From contig JAOWCC010001501.1 in assembly GCA_030867875.1 (NCBI GenBank), positions 26,874,001 to 26,938,000 of the forward strand: DNA of 64,000 nucleotides, in the 5' to 3' direction. Both the position numbers and the translations under genes were made by a program. Position 1 is the stretch's first letter, and every line of letters starts with the position of its first letter. Below, piece by piece: positions 45,966 through 56,971 of this stretch. The notes beneath the pieces were generated by a model. It searched no databases. It saw nothing but the letters and a program-made list of their open reading frames with translations, and was not told the origin of the DNA. Source of the DNA: Actinernus sp. WN-2022. Taxonomy: Eukaryota; Cnidaria; Anthozoa; Actiniaria; Actinernidae.

Positions 45966-46424
45966 AAGTCCTTAAAGTGCCTATAAGCTCTAGCCATTTA
46001 TATTTGATTTACAAGTCAAACTGGAAAACAAAATGACCGACTTAGGAAAAATATAGTTTGTTAATTTCGTTTATGAAGGAATCAAATTTCAATGACGTCA
46101 TTTAAGGGACAAACTATATATAGTTCCTTTTGCTCTCACTGTTTTTATGTCAGCTCCACCTAATAACAGATCATTCTCTAAGATTGTAAGTATGGAATGT
46201 CTTACACCTGAAAAACAACTGTATAAATGAAGAAATTCAATGTTACAACTCGATTCATTTCCAACTCATTAGCATAACGTCCCTTAAATGACGTCATTTC
46301 AAGGATTTGTAGTGCTTTTTATAGCAATACTATGACCATAAATCGCCCCAAAATGGTTGAAAAATAGTTAAGACACTCTATTGCGCCCAAGTAAATGATT
46401 TCTGGCTAGGGCTTATAGGCACTT
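45966..46424. mobile_element. TTAA-AGTGCC element with TATAAGC interior
   Basis: The ends TTAAAGTGCCTATAAGC and complement carry TTAA at both borders. A second, inner inverted pair contains ATGACGTCATTT and CCCTTAAATGACGTCAT. It is non-coding and about 455 bp. Confidence 0.65.
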
Positions 46425-46699
46425 TAAAAAGACTCAAATCTCACTGAGTTCATAAGATGAGACTCAGGGTTGCTCAACCAACGGTCTAAGTGCATTGACT
46501 CGAGGAGCTCGAAGGCAAAGGCCCCTTGGCTCATAGTTATTCATACGCAACCGGCCTAATATTATGAGACGCAAATTTTCGCTCCATATTCCAACTGCAC
46601 ATGTCAGTGACGCACAACGTAGCTATAAACAAATAATTATTCGCTTTTCATCTTAATTTCTGAAAATTATTATCTTTTAGAAGTAATGTTTTTGAAGCC

Positions 46700-46925
46700 G
46701 TTTAATAAACTCGAAGCACGTGTTTTATCAGATCTAAAACCTCTCGGGCTGCGCCCTCGAGTTTTTATATCTGATAAAACACTGCTGCTCGTTTATTAAA
46801 CTATACATAAAACACGATGGGCATTTGAGAACATGAGAGAAATGTTAAAGCACAAGCCGAAGGCGCGTGGCTTTCAACATTTCTCGAGTGTTCTCAAATG
46901 ACCAGAGTGTTTTATGATAGTATAA
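46700..46925. repeat. GTGTTTTATCA hairpin plus second fold-back
   Basis: The arms GTGTTTTATCAGATCTAAAA and complement enclose CTCTCGGGCTGCGCCCTCGAG. Next to it, AACATGAGAGAAATGTT and complement form a second hairpin. The family is shared with 31860-31985 and 58325-58445. Confidence 0.7.
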
Positions 46926-46999
46926 AACTTATAATATAGATTTACACGCGCGATGAAAGGAAACCGCCAGTTGAAAACAATAAAACTCGGCAAACTATG

Positions 47000-48075
47000 T
47001 TATATACTCTGATAAAACATTACCTTTCTAATCGTCGCAAACGAGTGAAGCTCGGAAAGAACTACTCTACTTGGCAAGAAATTACGGCAGGAATCGACAA
47101 GGCTCCATACTAGGCTCCATACTAGGCCCTTTGATATTCAATATTTACATTAACGATCTTGTCTACGTTATCAGCCAGAGCAACTTGTCGGCGTACGCTG
47201 ACGATACGCAATTTTTTTACGCAGACAAAGATCCCGTTAAAGTCCAAGAGACCATCAACTCTGACTTAACCAAGGTCGACAAATGTTATGTAAAAAATGG
47301 AATGAAAAGGAACCATTCTAAGTATCAAGCTATTGTTATGGGAAAAAACACAGATTAAGCCTGAATTTTGCTGCGAGAACATAGTTATTCCCAACAGTGA
47401 GTAGATCGAACTGCTTGGGGTTGTCGTTGATGATAAATTATTTTGTTATTAATAAACATGCTGCTAAAGTTTGCTGGAAAGAATACCAATAGATCGCTGG
47501 GTTAAAGCGCATAAGGAACATGCTTCCTCTCGATGTAAGATAGGATTTATACTTGCTCACTTAACTACCATCTTTTTAGAATTAACTGTAAACCAACTCC
47601 AACATGCGATTGTGGTTTTAAAATCGAAAGTATAAATCATTTCTTGCTTCATTGTCCTCGTTTTGTTGCCCAAAGAGTAAAGCTGATTTCCTCTGCTGCA
47701 CATATTTTTGCTGACAGATGGTCTCGTTTATCTGAAATTCAAAAGAATGACATATTTTTGCATGGTTCATCTTATTTAACACCGAATCAAAATTCTGAAA
47801 TGTTTTACCATGTTCAATACTTTATTGAAGACTCTAAACGTTTCCAGTGATTTAAATTATATAAAATACCACCTGTAGTGCCTTCTGTCAGCCTATATAT
47901 TTTCTCATTGATCTACAGTGTACATCAAATTGTTTTTACTTTTTTTTGTAATATGAGTCATATTTGTATGTCCCATTGTCACACCTGAAAATAAAATCAG
48001 CGTAAGCCCCCTAGATGAGCTCCCATGCTCTTGGGGCAAACGCCGAGAATATATATGTTTAAATAAAAATAAAAA
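47000..48075 (+). pseudogene. LINE reverse transcriptase remnant and 3' end
   Basis: The frame before 47085 (NRRKRVKLGKNYSTWQEI) continues after a frameshift as QGSILG...PLIFNIYINDL, then SAYADDTQFF with the YADD catalytic motif. This matches the palm of non-LTR reverse transcriptases (CR1/jockey-like). A 12-bp direct duplication makes GSILGSILGP where the family has GSILGP. Stops and shifts follow near 47356-47560. The C-terminal part resumes at about 47590 with CDCGFK...HFLLHCPRF, the usual cysteine/histidine patch. A 3' UTR ends in an A-rich tail near 48075. The 5' part and endonuclease are absent, so the copy is dead. Confidence 0.8.
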
Positions 48076-48470
48076 AAGTTAATAAATAACAGTAATTCTC
48101 CAGAGTGCTTACAGTATACAGTATACACACTGAGAGGAAAAGATATCTTGAATCTGTCGAAGGCCAATACTACCACGTACGGGCTTAAAGGCTATTTTCC
48201 ATATCGACGTAAAGGAATCGCAAACAGTTTGCGATGTGACCGAATTAATGGCAATACAGTTTACGTTGCGTTGCCATGGGTCGCCGACGGATCGCAAACA
48301 ATACATAAAGATAGAACCAGTTCAAGTCATTTTAGACAAAATCCTAAGTATTTATTCAAATTATTGCAAATTCGAATTAATAAGATGACGTCTACCCGGG
48401 AATCGACCCAGGCTTTTCCTAACGCGGACATGTGTCAGGAAAGGTAAGTTTTTCACCATTTCAAACAAGC

Positions 48471-48703
48471 TGTCGAAAACGGCAAGACGTTTCCTACTTG
48501 AAATCACTTTATTTAACTCTCACAGCTCACAGCTCACGGTTCACGGCTACCAGTCTTTAGCTTCTTACAAACTTGAAATATTATACCGATTTAAGACACA
48601 CCTACATTTCAAGCGTGCCATGTAAATCCCATTTCCGTTGTGGTCGCATCACTAATCGCGTTACATATAATTAAAAGAATCAATTAAACTGCAGTTTCCA
48701 ACA
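48471..48703 (-). repeat. 3' LTR of the BEL/Pao element
   Basis: The plus strand reads TGTCGAAAACGGC ... GTTTCCAACA (TG/CA ends). It is identical to the other LTR except at three positions (about 98.7 percent). An AATTAAAAG sequence near its start (minus sense) may relate to transcription or polyadenylation. A purine-rich tract on the minus strand (GGGGGAGTG, 48704-48712) abuts it and is the likely polypurine tract. Confidence 0.95.
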
Positions 48704-48816
48704 CACTCCCCCATATGACTCGCTGACGAGGCATATGTATGGAAAATGGGCTCTAACAAACCATATGTGACTGATAAATGTTCAATGTTCTAAGTAGTCA
48801 AGTGTTCGATACATAT
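48704..48816. other. BEL/Pao 3' non-coding region
   Basis: Short non-coding stretch between the integrase stop and the polypurine tract. Confidence 0.7.
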
Positions 48817-49926
48817 TCAATCCTGCTGTTCGTTGCGAAGTACATCTTGTGCTCGAAGTTCAGCTGCTACTGCCGCATCTCGCCTAGGTCTATAAACAGG
48901 TGCGTTGGCGTTTAAATTTGACTGCACGTCTGCTGGTTTCTCTCTGTCACATGACAGCTCTAGTGGATACAAATGCTGAATCGCCCTCTCTAAGATATTC
49001 TTGCCAGCTCGCAGTTTGGCGGCGCGCACGACTCCATCCCGACCGACAATCAGATCTACGACAATGCCAAGTGGCCAGCAGTTGCGGTTCCGCTCTGTGG
49101 ACTTGATAATCACTACGTCACCCACGGCCAGGTTGTTGTCGTTGTTGTCCTGTTTCAGCCGATGGCGCACTCGCAGCGCTCTCAGATACTCTGACGTCCA
49201 GCGACGCCACATCACGTATTTGGTCTTCTTCAGAAACTTAGCTCGCTTCCTCAGGTCTCTCTCTTCCTGGTGGTAGGGCTCTAGTTCTGTCAGGTAGTTT
49301 GAGTTGATGAAGAGCATTGAATTAGGCGTTAGTGTTGGCAGTTGAACATCTTCCTCCATATAACACAATGGCCTGTTGTTGAGTGTGACCTCGAGGTCGA
49401 GCAGAACTTCACTGAACTCATCCCACGTAAGAAGCCCTTGTCCCACGGTCTTGTAGAATGCGGCCTTCATGAGACCTATTAGCCGCTCAAACTGCCCACC
49501 CCACCACGGGGCACGACTGAGGTTGAACTGCCAGGTTATCGCCTGCTTACAGAGGAACTCGTTCAATTCCTCATCCTTGCGCACCTTCTTCAACCACTTG
49601 TCTGCGGCTACAAAAGTTTTCCCGTTGTCGGAATATACCTTTGACGGCCTCCCCCTCCTCGCTATGAAGCGCTTGAAACTCTTTATGAACTCGCCTGTTT
49701 CCAAATTGGATAAGAGCTCTAGGAAAACTCCCCGTGTCAGACTACAGGAGTACAAGACAACGTAGGCCTTCCGTTCCTCTTTTGGCTTCCGGATGTACTT
49801 AACTGGACCTGCAAAGTCCACTCCAATCACGTTAAAAGGTGTGTTACCTTCGGTCCTCGTTCTCGGTAAAAGCCCTGGGGGCGGACTTTTCACGGCGATG
49901 GCTTGAAATCTCTTACACTCCAGCAC
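48817..49926 (-). pseudogene. BEL/Pao integrase core and C-terminal domain
   Basis: The integrase catalytic triad is visible: D in GVDFAGP (about 49818), D in YSDNGKTF (about 49628) and E in GGQFERLIG (about 49487). A DUF5641-type C-terminal domain follows (KYVMWRRWTSEYL, VAVGDVV-like AVGDVVII). The frame ends in a charged tail at 48817. It catalyses cDNA insertion in the family. The domain itself looks undamaged, but it is cut off from the upstream polyprotein by the lesions above. Confidence 0.92.
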
Positions 49927-50171
49927 TGCTTCAAAATTCTTTTCGCAAGTTCTCTCTCTCGGACTTTTGCCATGGTGAGGCCAATTCCCCCGTGTAAGGT
50001 GGTCACGTGTTCGCGCTGAACGACTTTAGCTGTGAAAAGATCTGAATCGGGTAAGTAAATCGGATACTCTCCCTGAATGCGCCCTCGGCATTCCCATATT
50101 CCATCGGAGTTCAACTGAAGGTTCAGTTGCTCCTTGTCATCGTTAAAGGTGATCGCACCCATTCCCTGTCG
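49890..50171 (-). pseudogene. BEL/Pao integrase zinc-binding region
   Basis: It is read in the same frame as the preceding piece, after the TAA. It contains the histidine pair of the integrase HHCC module (REHVTTLHGG) and part of the following helix. Near 49905-49926 the frame is lost and the CxxC half continues in another frame (LECKRF). A small indel or short deletion lies there. Confidence 0.85.
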
Positions 50172-50689
50172 TTACGCTTTCTTGACCCAGAATAGTTCTT
50201 GAGTGGATATCTCTTGCGTAGTTAGAGGTCCCTGGATCTTGTCGGAAAGATTTCGAGAATTGTGGATAAATCGCGAGATCCACGCACAAACTCTCATGGC
50301 TTTGCGCAAGCCGAACTTTTCAAGGACGGCGTCAAAGTCATTTCTTCCTTCGACACCGACCGCGAGAAGTTCTCGTTGAACCTTCCTTTCTGAGATGCTC
50401 TGCACACATGCTTGTGTCACGATTTCGGTTGGCCATTCCGACCGGTCGGCCAACCATGATGGTCCCTTCCACCATAGCTCTGCATCCGACACGCTTCCCC
50501 CTCGACTCCCGAGGTCAGCTGGGTTGTCGGTTGTAGGTACGTGGCGCCAAAGCGTATCCGGGTGACTCTGTATCTTACGGACACGATTCGCCACGAATTG
50601 ACGGTACTCTCCCTTGTCATGTAGCCAGTATAAGGCTACAGAGCTATCCGACCAACACTGAATGTTGTCGGCCATGTTGAACCCTCCCA
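50172..50689 (-). pseudogene. BEL/Pao RNase H to linker part, out of frame
   Basis: The continuation after the frameshift reads WSDSSVALYWL, a typical RNase H segment of BEL/Pao. The TDNPADLGSRG motif and the linker to integrase follow. It ends at an in-frame TAA (50172-50174) just after FWVKKA. The same frame carries on directly past the stop, so this is a nonsense mutation and not a natural end. Confidence 0.88.
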
Positions 50690-53600
50690 ATGCGTTGCCA
50701 CATTCACACCTAGATTGACAGCCATGTGTCCCGCTACAAGCTCTAAGCGAGGGATTGTGAGTCCCTGCTTTGCGAGGCGAGATTTGGCTGCAACCAGGCC
50801 TTGAGTAACGCCCGAAGCTTGTGTTATAACTGCGTACACTGCAGCGCTCACTCCGCGCCCGCTTGCATCACCGAACGCGTGTAACTGCACTTCCTCGATA
50901 GGCTCCTGATATGTAGAGAGACTGCGCGGTACCGATACTGCTTTCGGCAGTCCGCGTACCCACTTTAACCATCGCTTAGCAACCGCGTCTGGTAACGGAG
51001 CGTCCCATGCGGTTTTCTCGTTACACGCTTCCCGGTAGATTAGCTTTCCTTCCAACATCATGGGCGATACGAAACCCAGTGGATCGTAAACTTTCGCCAA
51101 GTTAGCGAGAATGCCGCGTCTCGTCAACTCAGCGGCTTGGGTCGGAAAAGACACATGTAACGTATCTTCAGTCTTATCCCATTTAAGCCCAAGGAGTTTA
51201 CACTCCCCCTTTGCTATAGTTCCACTAAGTTGTTGTTTGGCGTACGAAGGCTCGTCGTCATCACCGTTGTCCTCGAGTTCCGTTTCGTTCGAATGCCACT
51301 TGTGCAGTTCGAACTTTGCATCCGCGAAGATTTCAATGGCATCACGTTTCAACTGCTTGGCCTCCTCCTTAGTAGACCCTCCAGATATGAGATCGTCCAC
51401 ATACAAGCTTTTCCGCACTTCGTTAACACTCTCCGCATAGCGAGACTGCCAACTCTCTAGGTGTTGCTGAATCACTCCATTCAAGAGAAATGGCGACGGG
51501 GCCAGCCCAAACAACACTCTAGTAAACCGCAGTGTTTCCACTTCATTTGACTGCAAATCAACTATCCAGTGAAATCGCAGTGCATCCCGTTCGGCTTCGC
51601 GAATCCGCACCTGGAGAAAGGCTTTCCGTATGTCTCCAGCTACTGCTACGGCGTGGAAACGATTCCGAGTGATCACATTCCATAACTGGTTTTGTAAGGA
51701 TGGACCCGCGTGTAAACACTCGTTGATTGACGGTGCGTTGTCATGCGCACGAGCCGACGCGTCGTACACCACTCGAAGTTTGGTTGTTTCTGCATTCTCT
51801 TTGATCACTGCCCGATGAGGCAGATAGAATTCCTTCCCTTTCACTTCAGCAGGTGCTCGCTCTACAACACCTTCATGCAGCTGCTCACGGATAATGGCGT
51901 CATAATCCGTCAACATATCTGTTTTCCGTAACTTGCGCAATAACGAATTCAGCCGACGAATACTCCCGTCGTGATTATTCGGTAGTGGGGGATGACTCCC
52001 CTTCCACGGTAAGCTAGTTTCATACCACCCGTCCTCAGAACGCGTTAACTGTTCTTTGAACTCCCTATACACATCATTCTGATCTCCGGCTGGACTGTCC
52101 GCTAGTCCAAGAATATCGAGTGCGCATAATTTCTCGTAGTCTGCGGTCGAGTTAATGGTCAAGTAAGCAGACGAGATATCCGTCTCCGCTCCAGGTGACA
52201 TCAATGTCCAACCAAATCTTGTAAACTCGGCCACAGGATCTCCGCGCCGTCCCACGCGTAAGGGCTCCACAGTTCTAATCTTCGCGAAGTCATTCGCACC
52301 GAGAATAAGGTGAACTGGTAATTGGCTCTTCTCATCCGTGTCGTCCATACGCACACCCTTGAGGTGTGGATGCTCGTCCAGCACTCGCTTGTAATGTGGA
52401 TTTTCCAGTGTGAGTAATTCCCGTTTGTCTACTTTACTCACATTCACTTCCAGCTGGAAATCACCTGTCAATGCACACATGACGACATCAAACACTTGCA
52501 TTTTCCTCGTTGTAACTCCCATAAGCATTGCGATTTGACGCAGGCTAGATGACTTCGGTTGCGCCTTAATCAAATCAATAGCGGTTGATGATGCATATGA
52601 GTGGCTTGCACCACTGTCCAATAAAGCCCGGAATTTATATCCGTTAATTTTCACCACCACAACAGGATGAATGACGGTGGATTGTCCGACATGACTGGCG
52701 GTCATGCCCGGTTCACGCGGAGGATCGCGTGTCTGAGATTTGTCACATATCGACGTATGGTGTTTTGACTGACAATTTTGACAGGTCCCTTTGCTCTTGC
52801 AATCCGCCGCTCTGTGTTTTAATCCCGTGCAGTTGAAACAACGCCAGTTGTTCACGAGAATCTTCTTTCTCTCCTCGACGTTGACTATCTTGTCACAGTT
52901 GATGGCTTTATGATTTGGGTTTTCACAATAAATACAGCCACGAGGCTGTTGGAAATCCTCTCCCTTCGCGTAAAACGCTCTTGAGCGATCCTTTCGATAA
53001 GAACTTCCATTACTTGTTGATTGAGCTTTAGTGTCGCCTTGAATTGAATTGTTATTAGTCCATTTCTCTAGCGCCTCCAGAAACACTTTAAAAGTCCACT
53101 CGCCCCACTTGTCATCGATTATGGCGAGCTCGTGTTTGATGACCTCCAGTTTATCGACGGTAAACCTAACAGCAGCGTCGAGCTTGTTTAGACTATTCAA
53201 TGTTTGTAAGGATTCGACATTGTACAGCAGTCTCTCATAAAAATCGTGAATCTTAGCCACGTTTCTCCCGGTTATGGTGGGTAGTTCCAGTATGTTGCGA
53301 ACGTAGGTTCCAACAACTTCGCTCGTTCGTCCATAGCGCTTGGCTAGCAGATCGGTGGCCTTGTGATAACCTTCCACAGTGAAGGGAAGTCCGTCGATGA
53401 GATTGCGAACTTTGGTTTCGACAAGTTCCTTTAGGTAGAAGAATTTGGTGACGGCAGGGACAGAGGACTTGTCGATTTGGGTCTCAAACTGCCCCCAAAA
53501 CCTCACCCAGTCCTGTGGTGTTCCGTCGAATCGCGAGATAACAAGCTTAGGCATTTTTGCTGCATTTTGTTTACACTCTCCGATTTCCTTCTTCGCTTGG

Positions 53601-54061
53601 GCTTGTTGTTGTTGATAATGTAGTTCCAACTCTAGCTTCTTCTTTTCAAAATTCAGCTTTTCAGCGTTCGCTAGACCAACAGCCTCTTGTTGTTGCTTGA
53701 GCTTTTCTTTCTCCAGCTCGACGAGCTTTTGATGTTCGTGCACGGTTTCGGCGTCGCGCACTGTTCGATCAATCTCAGCGATTTGCTTTGTTAGGCTCCT
53801 AATGCTTTCGTCCGCCCGTCCCAACTTCTCCTCGACTTCCTCGGCCCATTCGCTGACCTGCTCTTCAGTCTCTCCCTTTGCGAACTTCTTTTCCTCTATT
53901 GTTTCTTTTAGTGCGTTTGCAGCGGTGGTTATGTTCTCTAGCGAAGTTTTCTGTCTTTCCGAAGCTTCCCTATCATGTTTTGAAATAATGTCCTCGGTTT
54001 TCTTGGTGCGAAAGCTCAACGTTTTGAGCTTCCCGTTAAGCTCAGTTAGCGCCTTATCCAT
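50687..54061 (-). CDS. BEL/Pao Gag-protease-reverse transcriptase part
   Basis: I start at the ATG at 54061; the frame is open about 7 codons upstream but with no earlier ATG. About the first 170 residues are a charged coiled coil. A DUF1759-type Gag domain follows (about 180-330, FDGTPQDWVRFW). Then come CCHC knuckles at about 379-440 (CIYCENPNHKAINC, CFNCTGLKHRAADC, CQNCQSKHHTSIC) and the aspartic protease motif LLDSGAS at about 480. The reverse transcriptase carries GDIRKAFLQV and YVDD at about 887, and RNase H begins with GDASG at about 1063. The frame then shifts between about 50690 and 50710 and stops at 50636. It acts in virus-like particle assembly and cDNA synthesis; this copy cannot make the full product. 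Confidence 0.93.
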
Positions 54062-54086
54062 GTTACTGATGTCGGTGCTCACACTC

Positions 54087-54104
54087 GTCCCTTCGTGGTC
54101 GCCA
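54087..54104 (-). promoter_or_regulatory. primer-binding site of the BEL/Pao element
   Basis: On the minus strand, TGGCGACCACGAAGGGAC starts three bases after the 5' LTR. The TGG start and position are those of a PBS complementary to a tRNA 3' CCA end. I could not assign the tRNA. Confidence 0.75.
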
Positions 54105-54107
54105 GTA

Positions 54108-54340
54108 TGTCGAAAACGGCAAGACGTTTCCTATTTGAAATCACTTTATTTAACTCTCACAGCTCGCAGCTCACGGTTCACGGCTACCAGTCTTTAGCTT
54201 CTTACAAACTTGAAATATTATACCGATTTAAGACACACCTACATTTCAAGCGTGCCATGTAAATCCCATTTCCGTTGTGGTCGCATCACTAATCGCGTTA
54301 CATATAATTATAAGAATCAATTAAACTGCAGTTTCCAACA
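54108..54340 (-). repeat. 5' LTR of the BEL/Pao element
   Basis: It is 233 bp, with TG/CA ends and the partner of 48471-48703. The differences are C/T at about 54134, A/G at about 54166 and A/T at about 54312. The promoter should lie here and drive transcription toward lower coordinates. Confidence 0.95.
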
Positions 54341-54458
54341 AAGCGTAGAACATAGAGTATTATCTGGAAACCGAAACTTTCTTCGCAGAAGTGCTCAAAA
54401 CCTTTTACACGTTCATAAGTAGAAACATGTCAAGAAGGGTTAGAGGCACTTTAACTCA

Positions 54459-54845
54459 TGCAATGCTCTATTCTTAGCTTGCCAACAATAAACTTAACCT
54501 TGTATTCACGAGCTTTCCATCGCCTGTACTTAGAACTAGTCATTTGGTGAAAGAAAGATGGCTTGCGAAAATATAAGTTATCAAACCAAAATAAATATTG
54601 CTTTCACGAACAACCGATTTTGATGAAATAAGTCAATTCAAAAATGTATCGGTTCATCTTTGAGTAGTCATTTTTTGTTTCAGCAACAGAAATTTCACAT
54701 AGATCGAAACGATATCTATAGAATAAGAAGTGTATAATACCCCTGCTTGGAAATAAAAATATTATGGTACTTTTTACCACCATCTCAAACCCGGAATATT
54801 AATAAAGCCCTATGTGATGGTTTATTTCAATTTTCTCTTTCTCAG
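54459..54845. other. upstream region or 5' UTR intron of the PAN/discoidin gene
   Basis: AT-rich with no repeat identified. A pyrimidine-rich run and AG (TTTTCTCTTTCTCAG, ending 54845) just before the coding exon look like a 3' splice site. This implies an unseen 5' UTR exon further left. Confidence 0.45.
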
Positions 54846-54857
54846 ATCCGTCACTCC

Positions 54858-55255
54858 ATGGCATTAACGAAACCTGTCACTATACTTGTCAATCTTTTGT
54901 TGCTATGGCGACTGTCAGCTGTAAGTTCTTGCGATACTCCCGTCCTCCCTGAGTATGGTCACGTGCTTCGCGGTCACACATTCCAAACATTTCAAAAGGA
55001 GCGGCTTTGGTGATTGCCAACGGCGATGTGATACATCCTCCAAATGTCACAGCATCAACATCTACGTTGGCCAAGGTGTATGCGAACTGAACGATGCTAC
55101 TCACCTCTCCCATCCTCAGGACTTGATCACCGATGCTCACGGAAGCTACATGATATATTTTCTACATCCCTTTACTTGTAGCAAATTGTTATGCCGTAAT
55201 CCTGCATGGGAGAGATGTTTTATGAACAGCGATGGCAGCAGCTACCGATGCAAAC
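54858..55255 (+). CDS. PAN/Apple and discoidin protein, first coding exon (frameshifted)
   Basis: The ATG at 54858 starts a signal peptide (hydrophobic VTILVNLLLLW, then AVSSC). A PAN/Apple-type domain follows: CDTPVLPEYGHVLRG, HTFQTF, DCQRRCDTSSKCHSINIY, GVCELNDATHLSHP. The two halves are in different frames. The first frame stops at 55011-55013 and the domain continues one base later in the next frame, so a single-base indel lies at about 54985-55008. After PAN, CSKLLC and ERC...YRC look like the first part of an EGF-like module. The exon ends at a good donor (GTAAGT at 55256). The product would be a secreted or matrix adhesion protein. The indel means either a pseudogene or a sequence error. 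Confidence 0.8.
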
Positions 55256-55662
55256 GTAAGTCAATACAGAATACCTAGAAATTAGTTACCCTATATGATG
55301 AATCCTATTCCTGTAGAGAATGTTCTCCGACTATATATATCTCAAGGATGTTAAGGCCTGGGTTATTTAACGGAAAATATATTTACCGTAAATATGATGT
55401 TTCTAACAGAAACAACAGTTTAAGTAATGGTTCGCGTAAGAACAGGAGCACTTAACGGCCAGGAATGCACAAAGGTGTTAATTTTTCTATTTTTGAAACT
55501 TGATATCTCATTGGTTAAACAGAAATATACCTCCTAAAAATAGGAAAGAACTCTGATTTCACAAAAAAAATATTAAGAAAATGATTGAAACGGACAATCT
55601 GTAACTATGTAAAAAGAGAGAAAGAACTCCTATTTGGGGAATATTTAAATATTTTATATTTC

Positions 55663-55945
55663 TATATACCACACCAGTGAATATCACTTTTCGCGCACTC
55701 TGATTGGCTACTCAAATAGTGAATATGATTTCATATTCACCTCCGAGCGAAGCAGTGATCACTTCGCGCGCGTTTTTGTCCATTTGACAAAAAATTAAAT
55801 AACTACTTGGTGCTGGCTATTCACCTGCAGTGTGGTATATACTAAAACAATTATTAACCGAAGTATCAGTGAATAGTGGTGGATATTATTTACCTCGCCG
55901 AAGCACAGTAAATATTCACCTCACCTTCGGTGAATAATTGTTAAA
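55663..55945. mobile_element. TATATACCACACC element, nested copy
   Basis: It matches 32394-32648 end to end. The host sequence on both sides is continuous in the 1022-1488 copy at about 1260. Confidence 0.75.
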
Positions 55946-56048
55946 TATCTCAGCTTTTGGTTAAGTGTCTTTCTATTGAATTTGTTTTGGAATCGAAAAC
56001 ATATACACAACGAGCGATTTCATGCATTTTAATTTGAGAACATTAATA

Positions 56049-56971
56049 GAGGTTTGGCACCATCACGTGTCTTCCTAGCAACTGTTGCTACGCCGCCATG
56101 TTGGATGACAGGAAGGAACAAATTGGCGTGCTGTTTGACCGAGAACGCAACTTCTTCCTCCAAGTAACGAAGACTGTGTTATAGAATCTGGCCAAAATTA
56201 AGAGACATGGAAAATATTGCAGAATTTTTACATAAATCGGCTTGTCTATACTGAGATTGATGTATTTTAAGTGATCTTAGCAATGTTTTAAACTCAAGAG
56301 CTGCGGCTACCAGTGACGGCTGACCTCTTTGGACGAGTTCATGGTCAACAGTAACTGCTCCCCTCAGCTGATATACATATTACATCTTTCTGAAGAATCC
56401 ATAAAAAGCATTCTGCTTCACAGTAGAATTTTGATCATTGTTTTGAAGGCAACCTGTAGTGTTATACATTTTCTTACTTAACTGGTTGTCTCGGCCGAGA
56501 ACACTTATAAAAGACACTGAAGAGAACTTAGTTTTAGTGCGAATAAATGCTTCACATCGTTTACGATGACTCAGTATGTGTTTCCAATAGGATTAATGCT
56601 TCACGTTGGGTTCATAATTTGCATTGTTTCCATGCTTGCCGATTCTCTAAAAACACCAGATAGTTACTGAACATCAACTCAGAACATTCTGAGCTACATG
56701 AAAATAGTTCGGCGGAAGAGTAGACCAGTGGTAGGTTAGGGCAAACTTAAATTACAGGGAAACTTAGTAGAAACCATCGTGGTGAAATTGTTTTTCAATA
56801 AGATATTATTGAACTTTGCCCAAATTTAGGCCAGGGCGAATAAAGGTAGTCGACATTTCATCACTCGAACTCCCGCGCTCAGTCAAACAGTACGCCATTT
56901 TGGTTCTGCCTGCCATCCAACATGGCGGCGTAGCAACAGTTGCTAGGAATCACGTGATGGTGCAAAACCTC
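56049..56971. mobile_element. GAGGTTTTGCACC inverted-repeat element, nested
   Basis: The terminal inverted repeats are about 85 bp (GAGGTTTGGCACCATCACGT and complement, with CTAGCAACTGTTGCTACG and GCCGCCATGTTGG inside). It is inserted at ATTAATA/CCACTAG, which is contiguous in the 1.37-kb copy. TA or TATA at the junction suggests a TA-type duplication. It is 923 bp with no transposase. Confidence 0.75.

Larger units (their letters stand above)
48471..54340 (-). mobile_element. full-length BEL/Pao LTR retrotransposon
   Basis: The element is 5870 bp long and reads on the minus strand. It has two 233-bp LTRs differing at three sites, a primer-binding site, one gag-pol reading direction and a purine tract. 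The 4-bp target duplication AAGC is at 48467-48470 and 54341-54344. The same target, without insertion, is present at about 60404 (CAAACAAGCCTAGAAC), confirming the boundaries. Coding order is Gag, CCHC knuckles, aspartic protease, reverse transcriptase, RNase H, integrase, as in BEL/Pao. At least three lesions break the polyprotein, so this copy is non-autonomous though young. Confidence 0.95.
44434..54458. mobile_element. TTAA-AGTGCC element swollen by nested insertions
   Basis: The left arm (44434-44600) runs from TTAGTGCCTCTAACCC through CTCTATGTTCTACGCTTG to CTTTCCTGACCCAT. The right arm is its complement, split by the BEL/Pao insertion into 48383-48470 and 54345-54458, and ends GTTAGAGGCACTTTAA. 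The intact small relative at 59966-60515 has the same arms around only about 200 bp. Inside the large one lie a palindrome (44748-44845), another TTAA element (45966-46424), a C24 run (45920-45943) and LINE remains. That both arms belong to one element is inference. Confidence 0.5.

Noticed and set aside
45596..46036. 146-codon open frame
   Set aside because: It crosses a C24 run and a TTAA element and has no domain; proline run and ends are low complexity.
53802..54197. 131-codon frame opposite the BEL/Pao Gag region, and other plus-strand frames at 48900-53240
   Set aside because: They are antisense shadows of the polyprotein, serine-rich as expected from the complement of its codons.
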